In this document: in pieces, positions 7,843-16,215 of the stretch
How the letters are laid out: every line of letters begins with the position of its first letter
Numbering within the stretch: position 1 is the first letter of the stretch
DNA from: Terrimesophilobacter bigeumensis
GTDB lineage: Bacteria; Actinomycetota; Actinomycetes; Actinomycetales; Microbacteriaceae
Direction of reading: 5' to 3'
Assembly (NCBI RefSeq): GCF_039537265.1
Contig: NZ_BAABAE010000003.1
Location: forward strand, 806,001 to 870,000
Length of the DNA stretch: 64,000 nucleotides
Translations under genes and position numbers: made by a program
Notes under the pieces: generated by a model
What the model was told of the DNA's origin: nothing
Seen by the model: the letters and a program-made list of their open reading frames with translations, nothing else
Database searches by the model: none

Positions 7843-8548
7843 CGAGGACTCGGCCGCGATCCGGGCAGGACTTGCGGTCGGTCTCGCCGCCGCAGCCTAC
7901 GGGGTCTCCTACGGCGCGCTCGCCGTGGCCGCGGGGCTCGACGTCTGGCAGACCTGCGTCATGAGCCTGCTCATGTTCACGGGCGGCTCCCAGTTCGCCC
8001 TCGTCGGCGTCATCGCCACCGGCGGGGTGGCCGCCGGCCCCGCCGCGATCGCCAGCGCCGCGATCCTCGGCATCCGGAACGGCATCTACGGGGTCCGGAT
8101 GTCGCCCATCATCGGCGGGCGCTGGTGGACCCGCATCGCCGCCGCCTGGGTGACGATCGACGAGACGACCGCGGTGTCGACGAACCAGCCGACGATCTCC
8201 AGTCAGCGCATCGGCTTCTGGACGACCGCGGCGGCCACCTTCGTCGGCTGGAACCTGACGACCCTCATCGGCGCGCTGATCGGCGACGCGCTCGGCGACC
8301 CGCGCCAGTGGGGCCTGGATGCCGCCGCCGCTGCCGCGTTCGTCGGCCTGCTCTGGCCGCGCCTCAAGCAGCTTCAAACCATCGCCGTGGCGAGCGCGGC
8401 AGCGGTCATCGCGATCGTGCTCACGCCTGCCCTGCTACCAGGGCTGCCGGTGCTCGTCGCCGGGGTCGTGGCGATCGTCGTCGGCGGCTTCAACTGGTTC
8501 GCCAACTCGGAGCCTCCGCTCGTCCCGCTCGAGAGGGAGGGCGTATGA
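7829..8548 (+). CDS. azlC: AzlC family branched-chain amino acid exporter, large subunit
   Basis: 239-residue inner-membrane protein of the AzlC (BrnF-like) family, which with the small AzlD subunit exports branched-chain amino acids or their analogues. Typical features are AAYGVSYGALAVAAGL near the N-terminus, LMFTGGSQFALVGVI, the AAILGIRNGIYGVRM loop and several further helices. The GTG at 7829 is inside the 3' end of the preceding gene. The stop overlaps the AzlD start (ATGA), giving an obligate pair. Confidence 0.93.
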   Translation: MARSNEDSAAIRAGLAVGLAAAAYGVSYGALAVAAGLDVWQTCVMSLLMFTGGSQFALVGVIATGGVAAGPAAIASAAILGIRNGIYGVRMSPIIGGRWWTRIAAAWVTIDETTAVSTNQPTISSQRIGFWTTAAATFVGWNLTTLIGALIGDALGDPRQWGLDAAAAAAFVGLLWPRLKQLQTIAVASAAAVIAIVLTPALLPGLPVLVAGVVAIVVGGFNWFANSEPPLVPLEREGV

Positions 8549-8856
8549 CCCTCTGGCTCATCGTGATCATCGCCTCGCTGGCCTGCCTCGCGCTCAAGCT
8601 CGCGGGATACCTCGTGCCGTCGTCGGTACTCGACAAGCCGACGCCCTCCCGCATCGCCAACCTGCTGACGGTCGCCCTGCTCTCCGCCCTCGTCGCGGTG
8701 CAGACGCTCGGGCATGGCACCGGGCTCCAGTTCGACGCCCGGGCGCCCGCGCTCGTCGTGGCCGTCATGCTCTTCGCGCTGCGCGTGCCCTTCGTGATCG
8801 TGGTGATCGCGGCGGCGGCGACGGCGGCGCTCATCCGGCTCTCCGGGTGGGGTTGA
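8545..8856 (+). CDS. azlD: AzlD family branched-chain amino acid exporter, small subunit
   Basis: 103 residues with four hydrophobic helices, the size and pattern of AzlD/BrnE. The motif LKLAGYLVPSSVLDKP after the first helix is characteristic. ATG 8545 overlaps the AzlC stop by 4 nt. It functions in the membrane with AzlC. The leucine-related catabolic genes further along give a loose thematic link only. Confidence 0.93.
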   Translation: MTLWLIVIIASLACLALKLAGYLVPSSVLDKPTPSRIANLLTVALLSALVAVQTLGHGTGLQFDARAPALVVAVMLFALRVPFVIVVIAAAATAALIRLSGWG

Positions 8857-8858
8857 GT

Positions 8859-9425
8859 TCAGTAACCCTCGAGGTGGTCGAGCCCCGGCAACCAGCTGAG
8901 CTCTGGCACACCCCAGCCGTTCCTGCGGATCGCCTTTTGGGCGGCGCGGCCGTTCAGGTGGTCGAGGCGGTCGGCGTAGAGGATGCCGTCCAGGTGGTCG
9001 TATTCGTGCTGGAAGATCCGGGCGAGCCAGCCCTCGGCGTGCAGCTCGAACGGCTTCCGGTCCGGGTCGACGGCCGTGAGTATCGCGTGCTGCGCCCTGC
9101 GCAGTGCGAAGCGTTCGCCCGGGATCGAGAGGCAGCCCTCGGACTCGGCCTCGTCATCCGGCTCGCCCGTCGGGGTCGGGGTGATCCACAGCTCGGGGTT
9201 GATGGCCGTGCCGCTGTGCCGGATGCCGTCCTCGGTCCAGTCGAAGACGAAGACTCGCAGGGGAACGCCGACCTGCGGTGCGGCGAGTCCGACTCCCGGC
9301 GCCGCCTTCATCGTCTCGACCATGTCGGCGACGAGGGTCCGCAGTTCCTCGTCGAAACGGGTGACCGGTTCGGCGGGGGAGTGCAGTACGGGGTCACCGG
9401 TGATCCGGATCGGGAGAACGGCCAT
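8859..9425 (-). CDS. def: Peptide deformylase
   Basis: 188-residue metalloenzyme that removes the formyl group from N-terminal methionine of nascent proteins. All three family motifs are present: GVGLAAPQ (44-51), EGCLS with the metal-ligand Cys at 98, and HEYDH (140-144) with two metal-binding His and the catalytic Glu. ATG 9425 is preceded by TATTCT and exactly 6 nt, so the mRNA is probably leaderless. A longer in-frame extension upstream is not needed by the family. It is transcribed toward AzlD and divergently from the DMT transporter. Confidence 0.97.
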   Translation of the reverse strand: MAVLPIRITGDPVLHSPAEPVTRFDEELRTLVADMVETMKAAPGVGLAAPQVGVPLRVFVFDWTEDGIRHSGTAINPELWITPTPTGEPDDEAESEGCLSIPGERFALRRAQHAILTAVDPDRKPFELHAEGWLARIFQHEYDHLDGILYADRLDHLNGRAAQKAIRRNGWGVPELSWLPGLDHLEGY

Positions 9426-9453
9426 TCGCCAAGAATATCCCGCGTGCAACCGG

Positions 9454-9465
9454 TAAAGTCGTGGG
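9454..9465 (+). promoter_or_regulatory. Leaderless -10 (TAAAGT) of the DMT transporter gene
   Basis: TAAAGT (9454-9459), six bases, then GTG 9466. It is back-to-back with the leaderless promoter of def (TATTCT on the minus strand, 9432-9437). Confidence 0.5.
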
Positions 9466-10389
9466 GTGCCGCCAGACCTGACCGACTTCACGGATCAGTT
9501 CGTGACGCTCACGCCGAACCAGTGGCTCGGCATCCCGGTGGCCATCATCGCCGCGGTGTTCCTCGCGCTCGGCGCGCAGTTCCAGCACCGCGGTGTCGGC
9601 AGGGTCGAGGCCGACACCGGCGAGATCGATACGAGCCCGGGCCTCAGCCTCCGCCAGATCCTGCTGCTGCTGGCGCGGCCGTCCTGGGTCGTCGGAACCC
9701 TCATGCTCGGCCTTGCCGTCGTGCTCCAACTCACGAGCCTCTACCTCGCCCCCATCATCGTCGTTCAGCCGCTCGGGGCGATCGCTCTCGTCATCACCGC
9801 CGTGGTCAATGCACGCGTGTCGAAGGTGAAGCTCGACGCGAAGTCGATCAGGGCGATCGCGTTCTGTGTCGGCGGTGTCGGCCTGTTCGTGACGGTGGCG
9901 GCTTTCACCGCGAAGTCGAGCCCGATCAACTCGGCCCAGCTCGGCGTGATCCTCGCACTCCTGGGTATCATCACGATGGGTCTCTCCCTCGCCTTCGCGT
10001 TCCTGCGCGATCGCTTCAAGGCGATCGTGTTCATCCTCGGGGCCGGCGTTCTCTACGGCTTCGTCGCCACCCTCGCCAAGGTCGTCATCGACCGGGCGAA
10101 GACCGGCGACTTCGAGTGGCTCACCGTCACCTGTATCGTCGCGCTGCTCGCGGCGGCGGCGCTCGGAGGGTACTTCGTGCAGAACGCGTACTCCTCGGGG
10201 CCACCCGACCTCGTGATCGCCGGGCTCACCGTCGTCGACCCGATCGTCGCCGTCACGATCGGGATCGTCGTGCTGCAGGAGGCATCCGGTGCCCCCTGGT
10301 TCGCGGCGATCGCCTACATCGCGGCGGGTATGCTCGCCATTTACGGAGTGTTCCAACTCTCGAAACATCACCCGCAGGCTCAGCGGTAG
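9466..10389 (+). CDS. DMT (EamA/NIPA-like) superfamily transporter
   Basis: 307 residues with about nine membrane helices filling nearly the whole chain, as in the drug/metabolite transporter superfamily. An early AVFLALGAQFQHRGVGR and the repeated layout of two EamA-like halves are seen. Substrate unknown; resemblance to NIPA-type magnesium carriers is possible. GTG 9466 is selected by the TAAAGT-N6 spacing. The glycosyltransferase starts 41 nt after its stop, so they may be co-expressed. Confidence 0.85.
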   Translation: MPPDLTDFTDQFVTLTPNQWLGIPVAIIAAVFLALGAQFQHRGVGRVEADTGEIDTSPGLSLRQILLLLARPSWVVGTLMLGLAVVLQLTSLYLAPIIVVQPLGAIALVITAVVNARVSKVKLDAKSIRAIAFCVGGVGLFVTVAAFTAKSSPINSAQLGVILALLGIITMGLSLAFAFLRDRFKAIVFILGAGVLYGFVATLAKVVIDRAKTGDFEWLTVTCIVALLAAAALGGYFVQNAYSSGPPDLVIAGLTVVDPIVAVTIGIVVLQEASGAPWFAAIAYIAAGMLAIYGVFQLSKHHPQAQR

Positions 10390-10429
10390 GCTGGGACGCA
10401 CGCCAACTGCACGAGGGAAACCCCACATC

Positions 10430-11668
10430 TTGCCTGACGCCCCGAACGATTCGGCGCACGACGCCGCACGCCATTTGCGCATCCTGATCGGTGCCGACAC
10501 CTTCGCCCCCGACGTCAACGGGGCGGCGAGTTTCACGTCGCGTCTGGCTGCGGGCCTCGTCGAGCGCGGCCACGAGGTGCACATCGAGGCGCCGGCGTTC
10601 AGCCGCAAGCACGGCCGGTTCGTCGAGCAGCACGAGGGCGCCGACCTGGTCGTGCACCGGGTGTACTCGTGGCGCTGGTTCCCGCACGACTGGCTGCGGT
10701 TCGTGCTCCCGTGGCGCAGCCAGGCGCACGCGGCGCGCATCCTCGACGAGGTGAAACCGGATGTCGTGCACATCCAGTCGCACATCGTGATCGGCCGCGG
10801 GCTGGCCAGGCAGGCGCGCATCCGCGGCATCCGGGTGATCGCGACCAACCACTTCATGCCGGAGAACCTCATCCAGCACACGCTGCTGCCGAAGTTCCTG
10901 CGCAAGACGGCCATCCGCATCGCCTGGAACGACGCGGCGAAGACGTACCACCTGTGTGAGGCGATCACGACGCCGACGAGGAAGGGCGCGGAGTTCCTGG
11001 AGGCGGCGACCGACCTCACCGGCGTGCACGCGATCTCGTGCGGGATCAACTCGAGCGAGTACACGCCGGACTTCTCCGACAAGAAGGCGAACCGCATCCT
11101 GTTCGTCGGCCGGGTGACTGGCGAGAAGCACATCGACGTGCTCATCAGGGCGGTGGCGAAGCTCGACCCCGCACTCGAGGCGACCCTCGACATCGTCGGT
11201 GGGGGAGACCTGCTCAACCACCTCAAGAAGCTCGCGAACGACGTGGGGGTCGGCGACCGCACGACATTCACCGGCTACGTATCCGATGAAGAGTTGAAGG
11301 CCGCCTACACGAACTCGACGGTCTTCGCCATCCCGTCGATCGCCGAGCTGCAGAGCATCGCGACGATGGAGGCCATGTCGTCCGGGCTCCCGGTCGTCGC
11401 CGCGAACGCCATGGCGCTGCCGCACCTCGTGCATGACGGTGACAACGGCTACCTGTTCGAGCCGGAGAACGTCGACGATCTTGCGGCGAAGCTCACCACC
11501 GTGCTGACGCTGCCGCAGGACGAGCTCACGCGTATGAAGCGCAACAGCCTGCGGCTGATCGCGCCACACGACATCGAGCGCACGCTCACAACGTTCGAGA
11601 GACTGTATCGTGGGGAGGCGGTGACCGATCCGGTCACCGAGGTGACCCTCGACGAGCAGGCCTCCTGA
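10430..11668 (+). CDS. Glycosyltransferase, GT4 family
   Basis: 412 residues with the two-domain GT-B arrangement. The N-terminal acceptor domain starts with LRILIGADTFAPDVNGAASF; the C-terminal nucleotide-sugar domain contains ILFVGRVTGEKHIDVLI and the EX7E-like region PSIAELQSIATMEAMSSGLPVV. This resembles glycolipid synthases that glycosylate diacylglycerol or phosphatidylinositol on the cytoplasmic face, but the acceptor is not certain. TTG 10430 is the only start that keeps the first beta strand. A GAGGGA lies about 12 nt before it. A tRNA-Met follows 14 nt after the stop. Confidence 0.88.
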   Translation: MPDAPNDSAHDAARHLRILIGADTFAPDVNGAASFTSRLAAGLVERGHEVHIEAPAFSRKHGRFVEQHEGADLVVHRVYSWRWFPHDWLRFVLPWRSQAHAARILDEVKPDVVHIQSHIVIGRGLARQARIRGIRVIATNHFMPENLIQHTLLPKFLRKTAIRIAWNDAAKTYHLCEAITTPTRKGAEFLEAATDLTGVHAISCGINSSEYTPDFSDKKANRILFVGRVTGEKHIDVLIRAVAKLDPALEATLDIVGGGDLLNHLKKLANDVGVGDRTTFTGYVSDEELKAAYTNSTVFAIPSIAELQSIATMEAMSSGLPVVAANAMALPHLVHDGDNGYLFEPENVDDLAAKLTTVLTLPQDELTRMKRNSLRLIAPHDIERTLTTFERLYRGEAVTDPVTEVTLDEQAS

Positions 11669-11682
11669 CGCGTCGGCGGCGC

Positions 11683-11756
11683 GGGGCGGTAGCTCAGCTG
11701 GTTAGAGCAGCGGACTCATAATCCGTCGGTCACGGGTTCAAGTCCCGTCCGCCCTA
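11683..11756 (+). tRNA. tRNA-Met (CAT)
   Basis: 74-nt cloverleaf. The acceptor GGGGCGG pairs with CCGCCCT, D arm GCTC/GAGC, anticodon stem GCGGA/TCCGT around CTCATAA (anticodon CAT), T arm ACGGG/CCCGT. CCA is not encoded. The elongator methionine tRNA is the best reading; an isoleucine tRNA with lysidine-modified CAT cannot be excluded. Its 3' half recurs, degraded, at 13484 and 14601, marking it as an integration target. Confidence 0.93.
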
Positions 11757-11954
11757 CGGCCCTATGCCTCCATGCAGCCGCGAGTGGGCGTGCCTGCCCG
11801 GCACGGCAGGTCAGCGGGCAGCCGACAAGCGCCGCGAAGGAGTGCACGGCCAGGACACTTGGCTCAGCCAGCCTTGTCGCCTCACCCCGAATAGCGGGCG
11901 CTGGCGGGGTGGTCGAGTGAGGCGCAGTGAAAACGTGCGGGCCGTAGTCTGGTC

Positions 11955-13289
11955 CTACTTCGTGTCGTTCACCGGCATCGCTGCGCGCGCACTCAGGCGC
12001 AGATACCGTTTCACTACCTTGCGCGCGTAGCGATAGGGGTCTTCGATGGCCAACTCGGGATGTTTGTTGGTTATGTCTCGCTGGGCCTGATCGATAACGT
12101 CCACCGACCGAGCGTTCGACAACTTGGACTTCGACTCCTGGCGTTCGTGCGCGCCTGGGTGGCGTGGTGTTCTCGGCTTTGCCGAAGCGCGCTCGGGCCG
12201 CTTCCAGCCGGGGAGTACTTCATCGAGCAACGTCTTCTGCTCGGGTGTGTGCTTCCCCTCCTTGTCAGCCCGACGCTGTCTAGTGAGCCAGAATCCCATT
12301 CGTCGTTCTTCGGGCGTGCTGCCTTGGGGGCGGGGACGATGCCCGTGTTCGGCGATAAATGCGTGTATCTCATGGACTCGTACGCCCCACGCTTTCGCGA
12401 CACCGTTCCCGCGCCAATCGGGAATGAGGGCGTCTAGCGTGCCCGATTGCAACTCGGTGAGTTCGGCACTTCTTGCGCCCGTCAACCAAGTGGCGAGCCG
12501 TCGCTCGGTAGGTTCGGATGAGCGGCGCGGGAGTCGCTCGTGCTCAGATACGAAAGCCGCGAGTTCGTTAGCGCGCAGAGTCCACTTTTGAACTGAGCGA
12601 GTCTCGTACGCCCACCCCGGAGCAAGTTCATCCAGAGCACGCTTTCGAGACCTCTTGATCTCGCCCCGACGAAGGCGGGTTCGCTGACTACGGAGCCAGT
12701 TGCCGATCCCATCGGGGTCGTCGCCTCGATGACTGGTCGAAGGTAGTAGCCCATCGTTTGATTCCATGTACTCGTGCAATTCGCGCAGTCTGGCCTCGAA
12801 CGTCCTGACGGTGGGAGGCCTTCGTGTCCGGCCTGACGGCGCATCCCATCCCGGCAAGTAACGGCTGATCGCGGCCTGCACGCTGGTATCGAGTCGTCCC
12901 GTAGTTAGGGCTGCCCGTTGGTTGGTGAACCAGTGGTGGAGTTGGCGCTCGCGCTTCGCGCTCGCGAGTTGGCTGGGGGGCCGCCCGTGCAGGTCGCGAA
13001 ACATCGAGTACTCCGCGGCATACAAAGCGTGTAGGTCCGTGTCGATCCTCAATACGCGGTCAGAGGGAGTTCTCCATTCAGGTACGTGTTTGCTAAGTGT
13101 CGCCTCGATCTCAGGCTTGAGTTCCCCGCGTGCGTCTTGTCGGCGGAGTCTGTGCATCCAGTAGTAGAGGGCGGACTCACTTTGCGGAACCGATGGTGAG
13201 TTACCGGGCTGGCGACCTTCGTTCTCCACGAATGCTGCCCAAGCGATCGCGCGCTCTCGGTGCACTTCGAGCGGGACTGTGCGGGGCAT
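11955..13289 (-). CDS. Stand-alone helicase-associated (HA) domain repeat protein
   Basis: 444 residues built of five HA-type repeats of about 65-75 residues, each with a central Trp (W45, W121, W199, W269, W335 in motifs like GFWLTRQRR) and ending in P-x-W (PEW 73, PGW 149, PGW 227, PDW 293, PGW 363). A basic tail of about 80 residues follows. HA repeats are Myb-like, nucleic-acid-binding three-helix units normally appended to superfamily 2 helicases; here no helicase motor is present. It lies alone in the tRNA-Met island. ATG 13289 is set by TAAAAT-N6. Codon use is less GC-biased than in neighbouring core genes. Function unknown; sequence-specific DNA binding is inference. Confidence 0.82.
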   Translation of the reverse strand: MPRTVPLEVHRERAIAWAAFVENEGRQPGNSPSVPQSESALYYWMHRLRRQDARGELKPEIEATLSKHVPEWRTPSDRVLRIDTDLHALYAAEYSMFRDLHGRPPSQLASAKRERQLHHWFTNQRAALTTGRLDTSVQAAISRYLPGWDAPSGRTRRPPTVRTFEARLRELHEYMESNDGLLPSTSHRGDDPDGIGNWLRSQRTRLRRGEIKRSRKRALDELAPGWAYETRSVQKWTLRANELAAFVSEHERLPRRSSEPTERRLATWLTGARSAELTELQSGTLDALIPDWRGNGVAKAWGVRVHEIHAFIAEHGHRPRPQGSTPEERRMGFWLTRQRRADKEGKHTPEQKTLLDEVLPGWKRPERASAKPRTPRHPGAHERQESKSKLSNARSVDVIDQAQRDITNKHPELAIEDPYRYARKVVKRYLRLSARAAMPVNDTK

Positions 13290-13301
13290 GGCCAGATTTT
13301 A
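13290..13301 (-). promoter_or_regulatory. Leaderless -10 (TAAAAT) of the HA-repeat gene
   Basis: On the minus strand TAAAAT (13296-13301) precedes the ATG by six bases. Confidence 0.5.
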
Positions 13302-13918
13302 GCAATCGACTCGTCAGCGCACTCGGAAAGCACTCCTGTCGCGCTCCCGGGAGTCACCACGATCCCCTATCTACCCACGCCGGCTCGGGCCCCCTCGCAA
13401 GCCTCGAAAACCGACGTAACGTGTGGCGAGTCAGGGCGAATTGGGTTCGCGCGGGGTCAGTCAATTAGGGCATCAAATGCTCCCTCATAATCTGCCGATC
13501 ACGGGTTCAAGTCCAGTCCGCCCTACAACCCTACGGGGATATACGAGCCGGTTGCGCGTCGAAAGGACGGCTTCCTCTGCCAAGCCCGCCCAACCCTCCA
13601 TACGTGACACCAAAATCCATTGGGCAATCACGCTCGGCCAATCTGAGTTGAAGGCCGCTTGGGCATCTGATCCTGCCGACATCCAGCTGTATCCGAATCT
13701 CGCCACTGTGATCCGGATCAGCTTTTTGATTTGGAGACCTCTCGTGTTGCTCAGCGTGCCTCAATCGGACGCCCTTAGTCGGACTTGGAGCTGCACGACG
13801 GAGCACGGTTGTCCTCATTCAACGCTTTCGCGTAAAAACGCGACAGTGCACCCGCGCAGTCTCTCCGCAGGAATGTCCTTGGCCAGTGCCACTCTTGCAA
13901 CTAGGAGAGGAGTCTTCA
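13302..13918. other. Gene-poor island spacer
   Basis: About 620 bp without a convincing gene on either strand. It contains the first degraded tRNA-Met copy (13484-13526). Short open frames here lack ribosome-binding sites and family resemblance. Confidence 0.6.
13484..13526 (+). repeat. Degraded copy of the tRNA-Met 3' half (attachment-site remnant)
   Basis: 39 of 43 positions match the tRNA from the anticodon loop to the acceptor (11715-11757), including an exact 16-base block TCACGGGTTCAAGTCC. The 5' half of a tRNA is missing, so it is not a functional gene but an att-type repeat. Confidence 0.85.
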
Positions 13919-14170
13919 ATGAATCCCAACAGCAGCGTGAAGGTCCATTTCGAATGCGATCGCGGCCACGCTCCACATGAGTTGTGCGTCGCGGTCAACC
14001 AGGCAGTCCCGCCGAACTTGCGGTGTGAGGCCGGTCAGCCATCCGGCATTAGCAAGGGTGGTGGCAGTGGCTGCCGTATCCCGGATAACCTCCAGGAACT
14101 TGTTACCCGCGAATTGCGGGACAACATGCAGGAGAGTCGCCGCCAGGGCTACGTACTGATCCGCGATTGA
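13919..14170 (+). CDS. Small Cys/His protein, possible zinc-binding, function unknown
   Basis: 83 residues starting at ATG 13919 behind a strong ribosome-binding site AGGAGAGG (13903-13910). Features are FECDRGH near the N-terminus, LRCEAGQPSG in the middle, a Gly-rich SKGGGSGC stretch and a charged C-terminal helix with ELRDNMQESRRQGYVLIRD. The Cys/His pairs (C14, C37 and H18) suggest a small metal-binding fold, and the pattern recalls conserved small proteins of actinobacteria, but no function is assigned. It is the only gene in the second part of the tRNA-Met island. Confidence 0.72.
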   Translation: MNPNSSVKVHFECDRGHAPHELCVAVNQAVPPNLRCEAGQPSGISKGGGSGCRIPDNLQELVTRELRDNMQESRRQGYVLIRD

Positions 14171-14702
14171 GTCCAAAACATTAGATTCCCTGCCGTGCTG
14201 GTGTCTGAGCCCGGCCGTATTTTCGGCACGTGGCTCAATTCTCTGCTCCTCTGGAAGTTCACCGTGGGGAGCGGTGTGACGATCAGGCGACGGCGCCGCC
14301 TTCCTCCGCATTGCCCTCCAAAGCTTCTTAAAATGCGTTGCAGTGGGGCTACTTTCCCAGCGGATACCGAGAGAGCGAGGGGAGTCGAAACCGCGTAGTC
14401 AGCTTGAAGACTGGCTGGTCGCCCCTGGGCCCCCGAAAACGCTGCGATTGCCCATGACGGAACTGCTCCTCAATGTTCCGACTGGGCCTGCCAAGCGCTC
14501 TCTCCGAGAGCGAAGATGCTCTTGAATAGGTAGGCAGAATTGGACCCAGCGGCAATTTCCATCTCGACTTGGTACAGGTTAGTAAGGCCTCAAGTACCCG
14601 TCATCGGCCGTCGGTCATAAGTTCAAGCCCCGCCCGCTCTACGGGTCGATTACGTGGCCGGGCTGCGCAACTGGGCGCCGAGGCAACCGAAGATGGTCCA
14701 GT
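14171..14702. other. Gene-poor stretch at the island end
   Basis: About 530 bp with no supported gene. It includes the second degraded tRNA-Met copy (14601-14645). The CDF gene ends at 14703 on the minus strand, so the island boundary is sharp. Confidence 0.6.
14601..14645 (+). repeat. Second, more degraded tRNA-Met 3'-half copy
   Basis: 35 of 45 positions match tRNA-Met 3' sequence, including the block CCGTCGGTCA and GTTCAAG. It is more diverged than the copy at 13484, suggesting an older insertion, and marks the probable distal end of the island. Confidence 0.65.
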
Positions 14703-15290
14703 TCACGGTTCAGGGGTGAGTTCCTGGCGCGACTCGTCCCTCGCGACTCGCCACACCGCGCGCGCCGCATCCAGGTTGAGGAGTCCGATCGCGATACCGA
14801 CAATGATGTCGGGCCAGCCCGACTGAAGCGGGATGGCGACGAAGGCAGCGGCAATGATCCCCACGTTCGCGAGCGCATCGTTGCGAGCCGAGAGCCATGC
14901 CGCACGGCTCAGGCTTCCCTCATGGTGGCGGTGCCGCACGAGGATGAACGCGCAGGTCAGGTTGACCACGAGCGCGCCGAGCGCAGCGAGTGACATGGGT
15001 GCGAAGGCGGGAGCCACAGGGTCGAAGATCTTCACGATGGCGGTGACGAACGTGACCACCGCGGGCACCAGGATCACGACGGCCAGGATGCGTCCGACGA
15101 CACTGCGTGAACGCGCGCTCCACGCGACGGCCACGACGATGAGGAAGTTGATGCTGGCGTCTTCCAGGAAGTCGACGCTGTCGGCGAAGAGTGACACCGA
15201 GCCGATGAGCAGCGCTGTCGTGAACTCGATTCCGAAGTATCCGAGGTTCAGGAGACCGACGATGAGTACTGCTCGCCGGAACCCAGTCAC
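14703..15290 (-). CDS. Cation transporter, short CDF-like
   Basis: About 195 residues with five to six membrane helices, resembling the transmembrane part of cation diffusion facilitators. FGIEFTTALLIGSVSLFADSVDFLED and ARNDALANVGIIAAAFVAI correspond to the helices that carry the metal-site acidic residues. The cytoplasmic C-terminal domain of typical CDF proteins is missing. Substrate likely a divalent metal (family knowledge). GTG 15290 is chosen because TAGACT lies 6 nt before it; a GTG at 15296 is also in frame. Confidence 0.8.
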   Translation of the reverse strand: MTGFRRAVLIVGLLNLGYFGIEFTTALLIGSVSLFADSVDFLEDASINFLIVVAVAWSARSRSVVGRILAVVILVPAVVTFVTAIVKIFDPVAPAFAPMSLAALGALVVNLTCAFILVRHRHHEGSLSRAAWLSARNDALANVGIIAAAFVAIPLQSGWPDIIVGIAIGLLNLDAARAVWRVARDESRQELTPEP

Positions 15291-15377
15291 TCGCACAGTC
15301 TAGGTCGTGTGTCGGCATGCTCCCGGGTGCCGCCGCACCGGAACCAGCCCGTCATCGCCATCCACTACAGTTCGCCC

Positions 15378-15758
15378 ATGACCACTTTCGCCGCCATCGC
15401 CGCCACCGTCGTCCTCGGGCTCCTCGCCGTGTTCCAGCTCGCCCTCGTGGCCGGGGCGCCGCTCGGGCACTTCGCCTGGGGCGGGCAGTCGCGCGTGCTT
15501 CCCACCCGGCTGCGCATCGGCAGCGTCGTCTCGATCGTCATCTAGGCACTCATCGCGACAGTGCTCCTCGAGCGGGCCGGCCTCGTCCGACTTTTTGGCG
15601 ACCCTGGATTCGTGCAGGTCACGGCCTGGGTCGTGTTCGCCTACTTCGCGCTCGGCATCCTGCTCAACGCGATCTCCCGCAGCAAACCCGAGCGGTACAC
15701 GATGGTGCCGGTCACGATCGTGCTCGCCGCCCTCAGCCTGCTGGTCACGCTTGGCTGA
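15378..15758 (+). pseudogene. Membrane protein gene broken by an in-frame amber codon
   Basis: The frame from ATG 15378 reads a four-helix membrane protein of about 126 codons, but a TAG at 15543-15545 (codon 56) interrupts it between VVSIVI and ALIATVLLERAG. The reading frame continues without shift to TGA 15756. A single base change from a Tyr (TAC/TAT) codon is the simplest explanation. TACAGT-N6-ATG gives a leaderless start. Function unknown. Translation may restart at an internal GTG 15561, which would give only the last two helices. Confidence 0.75.
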
Positions 15759-15822
15759 GCCAGAGCATCCGGATGCTGCCCGGCAGCAGCCCGTCGAGAG
15801 GTGACGGTGGGGGATGCCCGCA

Positions 15823-16215
15823 TCAGGGCGTCAGCACATCGCAATACTGGCGTGCGGCGTTCGCCAGGCGCAGGTCGCTCGTGACCAGCGGGATACCGAG
15901 AGCCTCGGCGAGAGCGACGTAGCTCGCGTCGTAGGGGGAGAAGTTATGTCGCAGCGTCCAGATCCGATGGCGCAGCAGTTCGACGCCGTGGCGCTCGAGG
16001 CTGAACAGGGTGAAGAACTCGAGTTTGTCGGTCGCATCGCTCGCTCCGAGGCGACCGCTCGTGACATGGCGGCGCAGTGCTGCCATGAACTCGTAATCGA
16101 TGAGTTGAGGAGCGTGGAAGCGTCCCTCGGCGAAGGAATCGGTGAGACGGGTGATCCGGGACAGAACCAGGTTGTCGAAGAGTGCAGAACAATCGACGAC
16201 AGCGTTGAAGCTCAA
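15823..16215 (-). CDS. vapC: VapC-type PIN domain toxin ribonuclease
   Basis: 130 residues, the usual PIN length. The N-terminal strand VVDCSAL holds the first acidic residue (D8). Later acidic residues lie in QLIDYEFMAAL, SPYDASYVALAEAL and TSDLRL, forming the magnesium-binding site. PIN toxins cleave RNA and are held inactive by the partner antitoxin. The TTG start overlaps the antitoxin stop (TTGA). Confidence 0.92.
   Translation of the reverse strand: MSFNAVVDCSALFDNLVLSRITRLTDSFAEGRFHAPQLIDYEFMAALRRHVTSGRLGASDATDKLEFFTLFSLERHGVELLRHRIWTLRHNFSPYDASYVALAEALGIPLVTSDLRLANAARQYCDVLTP

Larger units (their letters stand above)
11757..14645. mobile_element. Decayed genomic island integrated at tRNA-Met
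   Basis: The segment starts at the 3' end of tRNA-Met and contains two degraded copies of the tRNA 3' half, at 13484-13526 and 14601-14645, which divide it into pieces of about 1.7 and 1.1 kb. It is visibly richer in A+T than its surroundings and poor in genes: one repeat protein and one small Cys/His protein. No integrase, excisionase or replication gene is seen, so it is either a satellite or a remnant. The first 200 bp (11757-11954) hold no gene. Confidence 0.65.

Noticed and set aside
13484..14645. Two further tRNA genes
   Set aside because: Only the 3' half of tRNA-Met is present at each place, with mismatches in the stems; they are attachment-site remnants.
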